DNA of 7,392 bases. Origin: Bryobacterales bacterium. GTDB taxonomy: Bacteria; Cyanobacteriota; Vampirovibrionia; Obscuribacterales; Obscuribacteraceae. Each line of letters opens with the position of its first letter. The first letter of the stretch is position 1. Position numbers and translations under genes: made by a program. Shown in pieces: positions 1 to 7,392 of the stretch. Below the pieces are notes generated by a model, which was not told the origin of the DNA, searched no databases, and saw only the letters and a program-made list of their open reading frames with translations. The stretch lies in the NCBI GenBank assembly GCA_903970295.1, contig CAJCHQ010000111.1, forward strand, positions 1-7,392, read 5' to 3'.

Positions 1-1
1 G

Positions 2-706
2 GTCGCTGCCTCTATCAAAGTCATGCTCGATACTTTTTATCCACCCGAGGAACACGCCCCGCCCGCACACGAAGAACCAAACATCGTTGCCCGCATCGTG
101 CAATTCGTTCTTTCACCAATGCGCAAGCGTAGTGATGAAAAAATTACCGGCAGCCCAAACCTTAGCAGTTCCGCTACCAATCCACAGTCTCAGCCGACAA
201 CTGCAACTCGGCAATCTGACTCCATCGCTGAGGCCGAGCAAAAAGCCAAAGCGATCGAGTGGGCTCATAACAAAGGACACAACGAAGAGAACGTTATTAT
301 GAGCCTAGCCAAGGAAGAAGCTTTGAGGACTGAAAAAGCAGAATTGTTAGAAAGCGCCCGTCTCGCTCAAATCGCTAAGTCCAAGCCGATCGAACAGAAT
401 CCAGAAGTAGCAAGCTGCGAAGCCGTCCTTGAAGACAAAACAACCGCATTGCCACATCCAGACTCCCCATCGTTGATGAAGCACACGCAGGCAGAGAAGA
501 AGCAAATCGAAGTAGACGCGAAGCCCAGTCAAGCTGAGGCTAAAGTGGCTGAAGCTGAGGCAGCGCACGCCAAGGGCAAGGTCGCTTCAGTAGGAGCTAA
601 AACCGACCTTAAAGTCGCGCAGACCAAAAGTGAGCCGGCGCCCCCCGACGCAAAACCAACCCCGGCTGGAACTGACCAGGCACGAGAAAAACCGCCAGCC
701 AGTTAA
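2..706 (+). CDS. 3' end of a gene for a protein with a long Ala/Lys/Glu/Pro-rich tail (5'-truncated by window edge)
   Basis: I do not recognise this protein. The frame is open to the left edge (codons before the first ATG at 23 read VAASIKV), and no ribosome binding site precedes that ATG, so the gene most likely starts upstream and only its C-terminal part is here. The first 35 or so residues (LDTFYPPEE, then IVARIVQFVLSPMRKR) could be the end of a folded domain or an amphipathic helix. From there to the TAA at 704-706 the sequence is low in complexity: Ser/Thr/Gln-rich, then Ala/Glu/Lys-rich with helix-forming stretches such as AEAEQKAKAIEWA and AEAKVAEAEAAHAKGK, ending in a Pro/Ala/Lys-rich tail. 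It resembles the charged linkers of TolA-like or other envelope proteins, but composition alone gives no function. No transmembrane segment is visible. A free-standing 227-residue protein starting at 23 is the less likely alternative. Confidence 0.6.
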   Translation, partial: VAASIKVMLDTFYPPEEHAPPAHEEPNIVARIVQFVLSPMRKRSDEKITGSPNLSSSATNPQSQPTTATRQSDSIAEAEQKAKAIEWAHNKGHNEENVIMSLAKEEALRTEKAELLESARLAQIAKSKPIEQNPEVASCEAVLEDKTTALPHPDSPSLMKHTQAEKKQIEVDAKPSQAEAKVAEAEAAHAKGKVASVGAKTDLKVAQTKSEPAPPDAKPTPAGTDQAREKPPAS

Positions 707-809
707 AAAAGAGTCGCCGCCGCCCGTTTCAAGTCACTTGCGGATTGGTCCGAGAAGGCGATATCCTCTTCCGTATGTTTTTTAAGAGTTCAGATCGGAA
801 AACCGCAGA

Positions 810-1088
810 ATGATAACAATCAAGACAGTCGAGCACGTGGCCAAGCTGGCAAGGCTTACTCTCTCCGCCGAGGAGAGGGAGACATATACCGATCAAATGT
901 CTAAGATAATTGAATATTTTGATCAGCTTGCCGGAATAAACACTGAGGGCATCGAACCGATGTCGCATGCCTTGCCGGTTCTTAATGTCATGCGCGAGGA
1001 CGAAATCGTGCCTCCAGCCGGTCATGAGGTGCTGCTAAAGACCGCACCGGAAAAAGAAGATACATTTTTCAGCGTACCAAAGATTTAG
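810..1088 (+). CDS. gatC: Asp-tRNA(Asn)/Glu-tRNA(Gln) amidotransferase subunit C (GatC)
   Basis: GatC is the small subunit that clamps GatA to GatB in the cytoplasmic GatCAB complex, which amidates Glu-tRNA(Gln) and/or Asp-tRNA(Asn) in bacteria lacking the matching tRNA synthetases. The 92-residue length is normal for the family. Its hallmarks are present: the N-terminal VEHVAKLARLTLSAEE helix, the MSKIIEYFDQLAGINTEGIEP segment, an MRED turn, and the C-terminal APEKEDTFFSVPKI, which matches the usual ending of the family. The ATG at 810 is the only plausible start after an in-frame TAA at 783; its Shine-Dalgarno is poor (GATCGGA around 794-800). gatA and gatB are not adjacent; the next gene on the same strand is pyrG, 169 bp on, and the gene before ends 103 bp upstream. 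The gene may have its own promoter in 707-809, but I see no convincing one. Confidence 0.96.
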   Translation: MITIKTVEHVAKLARLTLSAEERETYTDQMSKIIEYFDQLAGINTEGIEPMSHALPVLNVMREDEIVPPAGHEVLLKTAPEKEDTFFSVPKI

Positions 1089-1121
1089 AACCGCCCGCCC
1101 ACAGGCATCCAGCGGCTAGAT

Positions 1122-1165
1122 ATACAGAAGCTAATTTGACGATAGCTTCGGGTGTCGATCTGTAT
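1122..1165. repeat. interrupted inverted repeat between gatC and pyrG
   Basis: GAAGCTA (1127-1133) and TAGCTTC (1143-1149) form a perfect 7-bp stem around a 9-nt loop. Outside it, ATACAG (1122-1127) pairs with CTGTAT (1160-1165), sharing G1127 and leaving an 11-nt bulge on the right. There is no T-run after it, so it is not a standard intrinsic terminator. A TTGACG (1136-1141) falls in the loop and could be a -35 box, with TGTATT at 1161-1166 as a weak -10 (19-bp spacer). It could be an operator, a gatC 3' structure or chance. Confidence 0.4.
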
Positions 1166-1173
1166 TTCGTTGA

Positions 1174-2955
<1,782 letters not shown>

Positions 2956-2991
2956 TCAGGCTATCAATCACAGAATCAGAGCAGCTGCGGC

Positions 2992-3088
2992 GCCACGGGT
3001 TGCCAAGGGTAATATTAATGAGCTTGCCATTTCAAATTTGGCAGCGTACCGATATCGGTACGCTTGGCGGAAGGCGGGAGTGGCTCCC
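2992..3088. repeat. nested palindromes in the pyrG-corA convergent gap
   Basis: The centre is a perfect 22-bp palindrome at 3043-3064 with arms AGCGTACCGAT. Around it lie TGCCA (3025-3029)/TGGCA (3039-3043), GCCAA (3002-3006)/TTGGC (3064-3068) and GCCAC (2992-2996)/GTGGC (3080-3084). These arms are compatible and can be drawn as a closing stem, an internal loop and a three-way junction. A competing small hairpin, GGGAG/CTCCC with a 3-nt loop (3076-3088), overlaps the outermost arm. No T-run follows on either strand, so it does not look like a normal intrinsic terminator. It may be a transcript 3' end structure, a protein-binding palindrome or a dispersed repeat. Confidence 0.5.
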
Positions 3089-3103
3089 TAAACCTAGCCC
3101 GGG

Positions 3104-3121
3104 GAAAATCTGACATCAGAT
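3104..3121 (-). terminator. possible weak corA terminator
   Basis: Read on the minus strand just after the corA stop codon, ATCTGA-TG-TCAGAT (3108-3121) is followed by TTT and a C-run. With the last T of the arm the run is only four T, and the short AT-rich stem has at most a 4-nt loop. This is suggestive, not strong. Confidence 0.25.
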
Positions 3122-3125
3122 AAAT

Positions 3126-4229
3126 TTACCGGTCACCGCCAAAAGTCGGTTTTTCTCCCAACCAGCCCTGGAATTTAAGGATGATGATAATCGTTACTGA
3201 GACCAACAACATCAGTCCGAGAGCAAAAGGGTAGCCGTAGTACCAACTTAGCTCAGGCATGTTCCAGGGTGATTTCTCGGTATGAAAGTTCATTCCATAA
3301 ATGCTGGCAATCAGACCTGATGGCACGAAAATCGTTGTGATCACTGCCAACACTTTCATCACTTCATTCATCCGGTTGCTGACACTGGAAAGATACATAT
3401 CCATAAGGTCTGATGCCAACTCACGATAAGTTTCGAGAAAGTCGACAATTTGTACCGAGGTACTGTAGCAATCACGCAGATGTATCAGCGCTTCGGTACC
3501 AAAAAAGGCAGCAGAATCACGTATCAGCGTGTTGATTGCCTCTCGCAATGGCCACACAGCTCGACGAATTGCGAGCAGGTCTCGCTTGATATGATGAATT
3601 TCGGCAACAGAGTCTCGCGTTGGACGATCGATTATCTGATCCTCTAAACTTTCGAGCTTCTCGCCATAATTCTCAAGGCAGGGAAAGTAGCTGGATAGGA
3701 TAGTTTCAAGAATGGCAGCAGCCAAATAATCGCTTCCAGATTGGCGAATCAGTCCTTGGTTTTTCTGCAAACGATCCCAAACCGGACCCAGAACATCCTT
3801 AGCGCCATGCTGAAAGGTGACGAGAAATTCTCGACTGATAAATAGTCCGACTTGAACAGTCTGCAAAGATTCGTGCAACTGTATGAAGTGCGCGATCAGT
3901 AGATTCTCGTTGCCATACTGCTCCAGTCGCGAACGTTGTTGAACATTGACCACAGCCTCCAGAGCCAAATGATGCAAATTGCAAAACTCAGCAACCTTCT
4001 TATTGAGAGCGGGATCGTCCAAGCCGATGATATTGATCCAAAGAACTTTATTTTTGCCTTTGAGTTGATCAATCTGCTTTAGGTCCGTAACTTCCTCCTG
4101 AACCAAACTTTCTTTGTCGTAGACCACGACGACAGCTTTGCCATGACTCGGCTGAGAGGCCCTTCTTTCGGCAGAGACGGGACGTACCCCGGTCCCTGAC
4201 TTACGCTTTTTCGTTGAGCGGTCGGACAT
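3126..4229 (-). CDS. corA: CorA-family Mg2+/divalent cation transporter
   Basis: An inner-membrane channel for Mg2+ (sometimes Co2+ or Ni2+), working as a pentamer with a large cytoplasmic N-terminal funnel. The protein is 367 residues from the ATG at 4229. The first 30 or so residues are basic and Ser-rich (STKKRKSGTG...), longer than in many CorA proteins. The cytoplasmic domain follows (about 32-285), including the long stalk helix region EKLESLEDQI...IHHIKRDLLAIRRAVWPLREAI. Two C-terminal transmembrane segments lie at about 291-310 and 332-352. The signature YGMNF (Gly312-Met313-Asn314) closes the first, and the loop carries the usual MPEL. The start is chosen because GGAG sits eight bases before this ATG; the frame continues upstream to 4385 but those residues are not CorA-like. 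CorA is well supported; transport selectivity, or a ZntB-like efflux role, cannot be judged. Confidence 0.92.
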   Translation of the reverse strand: MSDRSTKKRKSGTGVRPVSAERRASQPSHGKAVVVVYDKESLVQEEVTDLKQIDQLKGKNKVLWINIIGLDDPALNKKVAEFCNLHHLALEAVVNVQQRSRLEQYGNENLLIAHFIQLHESLQTVQVGLFISREFLVTFQHGAKDVLGPVWDRLQKNQGLIRQSGSDYLAAAILETILSSYFPCLENYGEKLESLEDQIIDRPTRDSVAEIHHIKRDLLAIRRAVWPLREAINTLIRDSAAFFGTEALIHLRDCYSTSVQIVDFLETYRELASDLMDMYLSSVSNRMNEVMKVLAVITTIFVPSGLIASIYGMNFHTEKSPWNMPELSWYYGYPFALGLMLLVSVTIIIILKFQGWLGEKPTFGGDR

Positions 4230-4278
4230 TTGCGGTACTCCACTAGATTGCCGCGCGGAAGGGCGGTCAGGTCGCTTA

Positions 4279-4284
4279 ATTTTA
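4279..4284 (-). promoter_or_regulatory. possible corA -10 element (TAAAAT)
   Basis: On the minus strand TAAAAT matches the -10 consensus at five of six positions. Transcription would start near 4272, giving a leader of about 43 nt to the corA ATG at 4229. No good -35 is seen. Instead a direct repeat ACCAGG (4285-4290 and 4305-4310), 20 bp apart, occupies the -35 to -10 region and might bind a regulator. Confidence 0.3.
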
Positions 4285-4406
4285 CCTGGTACTAACGGGT
4301 GCTGCCTGGTGAACAGCAATCGAACACCACCGACAAAGATTTCTAGTTGACCTTCTACCGGCGCATTCGAAAGGGGCATATACAACTTAGACCATCCCCG
4401 ATACCG

Positions 4407-7235
4407 ATGACAATGCGCGAAGAATTGACTGCCGCTCGCTCGCCACTGTTGGCTTCAGACTATATAGATCAATTCGCTCAGGCGATTGAGTCTGAGATAG
4501 AGGCACTTTCCGGTATTGGGCAATTGTCGCTCAAACTCTCGCAAGGCACGCGGCTGCGCGCCGTTGGCGGCGAATTTCTCTACCAATTTGGTTTGGGCAA
4601 GATAATCGACCTGGAGGATGACACGCTAGGCTCAATCACATTAAACGGGCCAGGCGGGCGCCGTCACTTGGATTGCCGGGCCGTCACCTCGCAGGAACGC
4701 CAAATCCTGATTTCAGTGGCCGCGGACCTGGGCGAGACGATCAAGGAAGCAAGCTTACTAACCAACCCGGCAAAATTTTGGCAGTTACTCCAGTCTCGAT
4801 TCGCGCAAACGACAACCGAGAACCAAGCCGGAAATGAGAGCTTGGACCAAATTTACCGTTCGAGTATTGACGCTTTCGCTGGCAAATCAGAAGTTTTAGA
4901 AAAACACTCTGCCCAATATCATTTTACGGTCGACAATCCCCCCAATCAATCGCAGAAAGAGGCAATCGAGACGTCCTTCCATAGATCACTTGCTCTCGTC
5001 TGGGGCGCACCGGGAACCGGCAAAATTATCACGATCGCCTGCGCCGTTGAAGCGCATTTGAAAGCCGGCAGACGCGTTCTATTTCTTTCAAATTCAAACA
5101 GTTCAGTCGATTGTGCCGTTGCAGCAATTTGCGCGCAGACCGAGAACAGCTTTTACAAAGACGGGAAAATTCTCAGGCTGGGTGTGTGCAATAGTGAGAA
5201 GCTCCTCAATCGTTATCCTAAGGCAGAGATCACTCGTTACTACGAAGAACGCACTTCAATCGAAAACAAACGCAAGGCCTTACTCGAGCAGCACGCAAGT
5301 AAAGCTGGGAATGAGCAAACTGACCAACTGCTCGATCTTTTGGAAACCATCGAAAAAGACGAAGCCAGACTAGAAATAAGCAGAGGTGAGCTTACTGACC
5401 AGTACAGGGAGTTAGAACTGAACACACTGCAGCAAGAACAAAGCATATTGCTTAAAGAGTATTTGCGCTTGCATGAGAACTACACAAGCGAAGCATCACG
5501 GATCAAGGCTCGCAAAGAAATGCTGGAAAAGCGCATGGTTGCATGTGATATCACTCTGGATACACTGACGGCGGCAAGAGCAATTGGCCAGAAAAATAAG
5601 AGCGATGAAAACAACAGATTCGAGCAGTATCTTTTGAGCGAAGCAAGTTTGGTGGCTACCACGTTTGTCAAAGCTTTGCAGCTAGAAAATCTGCCAGACT
5701 TCGATGTTTTGATTGTCGACGAAGTGAATAGAGTGGCTTTGCCGACTTTATTCTGGGCGATCAGCAAGAGCAAACTTTATTGCACCCTATTTGGTGACTT
5801 CAATCAATTTGCACCAGAACCTACAAGCAACGACGAAGGCGCGCTCAAATGGCTCAATCGCAGTATTTTCCATCATCTCGATATTAGCTCCGCCCACGCA
5901 GCTAACGCCGATCCACGCGTGGTCATGTTAGATACACAATATTCGATGACCCAGAAAATAGCGGCCGTTGCCGATGAATTATTTTACGGCGGCTATTTGC
6001 AAAATGCCCGCAGCACAAGCAAACTTACTCTCGATGACGGCTTGAGCGGAATTTCTCCGTTGGTTCTGGCTGACGTATCTACGCTCAAACCCTGGGCCGC
6101 CAAAACCAATGATGGCAGTGCATTCAATTTGATCAATGCCTTGATCAGTGCTTCCATTGCCAGTTCAATCATGAAGCATAATCGTTCGGCCGATCTGGGC
6201 ATAATCACTCCCTATCGCTTGCAATGCGAAATGATTAGAAAAATTCTGGACGAGTGGGATTTGACTGTCTCCGTTGACACGATTCATGGTTCTCAGTACC
6301 GACAACGGGACATCATAATTTTTGATACTGTTGATTCTCCCGGTATGCGCGCCGGCTTTCTCGACCACAACCGCGATCAGTCGAACCGACCGGTGAGCCT
6401 GAACGTAGCTATGACAAGCGGTCGCAAAAAACTTTATCTGGTCGCGCACAAAGACTACTTCGAAGCAATTTCAAAAGAACGTTTGCTCCGGAGAGTTCTT
6501 TCGATTTTCGACCATGAGGGCGCTCGCCTGAACGTTTTGCAGTTCTTGACCCAGTTTCTGGTCAACGAGGAAGACCGTGCAGAAGAGGCGACAAGCCCCT
6601 TTTGGCAAAACTTGAGCCAGGATTTGCAAGCCGCTTCGCAAAACATAATGATCATGAGCCCATTTCTTTCTCTGGGCGGCGTCGAACAACTGCTTCCCCA
6701 ACTAAGAGCTTCGGTCAGCAAAGGCATAGACGTGACCATTTTCACGCGGCCATCGACTACTTACAACTCCGTGCTCGTCGAATCGGCCGAACGCGGCATC
6801 CAGATGCTCGAAGAACTGGGCTGCACCGTCCATTTGCGCCGTGGCATGCACCAGAAAATCGCGGTTATCGATCAAAATATAGCTTGGGAAGGTAGTCTGA
6901 ATATCCTCAATCGAGCCAGCCATCGCTCCGGTGATTCCGCTTATCATGCGGCTGCCCATCTCGCCGGTCATGCGGTTGCCCATCTCGCCGGTCGCCCTGA
7001 ACATATGCGGCGCCTCACAGGCAAAGCCATTGTCAGCGAAATTGTCGACTCTTTCGGACTGAGTGGCGCCGCCGCCCGCCTCAATGGTGCAAAACATTAT
7101 TGTGCCGACTGCGGCAGCGAACTGCTCAGACGACAGGGAGAATTCGGAGAAATTATGTCCTGCCCCGCATTTCCAGTCTGCAAATACGAAGAGCAAACGA
7201 CATCCGTCCCGCCTAGTCGCCTATATAATAGTTAA
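4407..7235 (+). CDS. SF1 UPF1/DNA2-like helicase fused to a PLD nuclease domain and a C4 zinc finger (Mokosh type II-like)
   Basis: A 942-residue cytoplasmic protein with three recognisable parts. (1) Helicase, about 165-690: Q-motif NPPNQSQKEAI; Walker A GAPGTGK (200-206) followed by Ile207; a coiled-coil stalk at about 277-395; Walker B VDEV (Asp438, Glu439); motif III GDFNQ (463-467); motif IV LDTQYSM; TPYRLQ; motif V HGSQYRQRD; motif VI NVAMTSGR. (2) PLD-like domain, about 730-890, with one HKD motif (His815, Lys817, Asp822, then GSLN at 829-832); single-HKD enzymes dimerise to form the active site. (3) Topoisomerase-I-type C4 zinc finger with Cys899, Cys902, Cys919 and Cys925. The N-terminal 160 residues are unrecognised. 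From memory, helicase+PLD in one chain matches the type II Mokosh anti-phage protein; a repair role is the alternative. Odd points are Thr, Arg and Gly losses in the ATPase motifs and a tandem repeat after the HKD. The start is uncertain: ATG 4407 or 4413, neither with a clear Shine-Dalgarno. Confidence 0.85.
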   Translation: MTMREELTAARSPLLASDYIDQFAQAIESEIEALSGIGQLSLKLSQGTRLRAVGGEFLYQFGLGKIIDLEDDTLGSITLNGPGGRRHLDCRAVTSQERQILISVAADLGETIKEASLLTNPAKFWQLLQSRFAQTTTENQAGNESLDQIYRSSIDAFAGKSEVLEKHSAQYHFTVDNPPNQSQKEAIETSFHRSLALVWGAPGTGKIITIACAVEAHLKAGRRVLFLSNSNSSVDCAVAAICAQTENSFYKDGKILRLGVCNSEKLLNRYPKAEITRYYEERTSIENKRKALLEQHASKAGNEQTDQLLDLLETIEKDEARLEISRGELTDQYRELELNTLQQEQSILLKEYLRLHENYTSEASRIKARKEMLEKRMVACDITLDTLTAARAIGQKNKSDENNRFEQYLLSEASLVATTFVKALQLENLPDFDVLIVDEVNRVALPTLFWAISKSKLYCTLFGDFNQFAPEPTSNDEGALKWLNRSIFHHLDISSAHAANADPRVVMLDTQYSMTQKIAAVADELFYGGYLQNARSTSKLTLDDGLSGISPLVLADVSTLKPWAAKTNDGSAFNLINALISASIASSIMKHNRSADLGIITPYRLQCEMIRKILDEWDLTVSVDTIHGSQYRQRDIIIFDTVDSPGMRAGFLDHNRDQSNRPVSLNVAMTSGRKKLYLVAHKDYFEAISKERLLRRVLSIFDHEGARLNVLQFLTQFLVNEEDRAEEATSPFWQNLSQDLQAASQNIMIMSPFLSLGGVEQLLPQLRASVSKGIDVTIFTRPSTTYNSVLVESAERGIQMLEELGCTVHLRRGMHQKIAVIDQNIAWEGSLNILNRASHRSGDSAYHAAAHLAGHAVAHLAGRPEHMRRLTGKAIVSEIVDSFGLSGAAARLNGAKHYCADCGSELLRRQGEFGEIMSCPAFPVCKYEEQTTSVPPSRLYNS
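6945..6992 (+). repeat. in-frame 24-bp tandem repeat in the PLD part of the helicase fusion
   Basis: Two 24-bp copies (6945-6968 and 6969-6992), each starting CATGCGG and ending CTCGCCGGT, differ at one base (C or T at the eighth position). They encode HAAAHLAG then HAVAHLAG. The preceding 24 bases (6921-6944) look like a more decayed relative (CATC...CCGGT...). The insert separates the HKD end GSLNILNRASHR from PEHMRRLTG, which I would expect to be nearly continuous in the family. Confidence 0.9.
7224..7229 (+). promoter_or_regulatory. possible -10 element (TATAAT) for the downstream lipoprotein gene
   Basis: A perfect TATAAT lies in the last codons of the helicase gene. Transcription would start near 7236, giving a leader of about 50 nt before the ATG at 7287. 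No -35 or extended -10 is seen, so it may be chance; the lipoprotein gene could instead be read through from upstream. Confidence 0.3.
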
Positions 7236-7286
7236 AGTCACTCTTGCGCAAGCAAAGACAACGGCACGACCGCGACGAGGAAAAAG

Positions 7287-7392
7287 ATGTTTCGATTTCA
7301 CCGAGAAAGAAATCTATTGACAATGATTTCGATACTTCTTTCTTCTGCAATTTGTTTCGCAGGCTGTGGCGGTTCGAGCGGCGGGCTGAATC
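7287..7392 (+). CDS. N-terminus of a lipoprotein (3'-truncated by window edge)
   Basis: An open frame starts at an ATG preceded by GAGGA (7277-7281) at good spacing and runs off the right edge after 35 codons. It encodes a typical lipoprotein signal: a basic start (FRFHRERN), a hydrophobic core (LLTMISILLSSAICF), and a lipobox FAGC with the lipidated Cys at residue 27, followed by a Gly/Ser-rich linker (GGSSGGLN). The -3 residue is Phe rather than the usual Leu, which is tolerated but less common. With Gly at +2, an outer-membrane destination is likely if the host is Gram-negative. The mature domain lies outside the window, so the function is unknown. It begins 51 bp after the helicase fusion on the same strand, so the two could share a transcript. 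Confidence 0.7.
   Translation, partial: MFRFHRERNLLTMISILLSSAICFAGCGGSSGGLN

Noticed and set aside
730..744. Similarity of AAGTCACTTGCG here to AAGTCACTCTTGCG at 7235-7248, both just after stop codons.
   Set aside because: Only about a dozen bases with a one-base or two-base gap; too short to tell from chance in one window.
707..809. Promoter or terminator before gatC (TTGCGG at 738, GATATC at 760, a T-run at 777-783).
   Set aside because: The -10 match is poor and no stem of useful length precedes the T-run.
4230..4385. N-terminal extension of corA to 4385.
   Set aside because: The ATG at 4229 has GGAG at ideal spacing; the extra 52 residues are not CorA-like and would run up to the divergent gene's start region.
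4347..4406. TTG start at 4347 for the helicase fusion.
   Set aside because: No ribosome binding site, and the added residues (TFYRRIRKG...) lie in the likely shared control region. ATG 4407 or 4413 is preferred, though not proven.
6702..7196. 164-codon open frame antisense to the PLD/zinc finger part, with GEMGxRM-like repeats.
   Set aside because: The repeats are only the reverse reading of the 24-bp tandem repeat, and the plus-strand frame carries clear family motifs.
7243..7252. 10-bp palindrome CTTGCGCAAG after the helicase stop codon as a terminator.
   Set aside because: Too short a stem with no loop and no T-run.
7063..7320. 85-codon plus-strand frame overlapping the end of the helicase fusion and the lipoprotein start.
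   Set aside because: It is out of frame with both supported genes and shows no domain or ribosome binding site.

Overview
The window reads as a stretch of chromosome from a Gram-negative-type bacterium of mid GC content (close to half, by eye). It holds three ordinary housekeeping genes, one unusual large nucleic-acid enzyme, and a cut-off gene at each edge. The Gram-negative inference rests on the lipoprotein signal at the right edge and the lack of Gram-positive features. GatC and PyrG look somewhat cyanobacteria-like, so a non-photosynthetic Cyanobacteriota relative (for example Obscuribacterales) is possible. That is a guess, not a finding.

Left part (1-2955, all + strand): the 3' end of a gene whose product ends in a long Ala/Lys/Glu/Pro-rich disordered tail; then gatC (tRNA-dependent amidotransferase subunit C); then pyrG (CTP synthase), whose true start is set by a GGAGG site at 1249-1253. 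The 169-bp gatC-pyrG gap holds an interrupted inverted repeat and a possible promoter.

Middle (2956-4406): pyrG and a CorA-family Mg2+/divalent cation transporter gene (- strand) converge on a 170-bp gap. That gap holds a perfect 22-bp palindrome nested among further inverted repeats that can be drawn as a multi-branched RNA fold. corA and the next gene diverge from a roughly 177-bp control region.

Right part (4407-7392, + strand): a 942-residue fusion of an SF1 UPF1/DNA2-like helicase (COG1112 type), a single-HKD phospholipase-D-like nuclease domain and a C-terminal topoisomerase-type C4 zinc finger. The helicase+PLD layout matches what I recall of the type II Mokosh anti-phage protein (MkoC). 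The PLD and zinc-finger residues are intact. Several helicase positions expected to be invariant are changed: the Walker A Thr, the Arg of the QYRM motif, the first Arg of motif VI, and the motif V Gly and Glu. An 8-residue tandem duplication sits just after the PLD active site. This is the most interesting locus in the window: either a divergent defence/repair enzyme or a pseudo-helicase carrying a nuclease. It is followed after 51 bp by the start of a lipoprotein gene that runs off the window.

The helicase fusion has no recognisable functional partner next to it. The other genes (protein synthesis fidelity, pyrimidine nucleotides, Mg2+ uptake) are unrelated housekeeping functions, and no mobile element, tRNA, rRNA or CRISPR array was seen.
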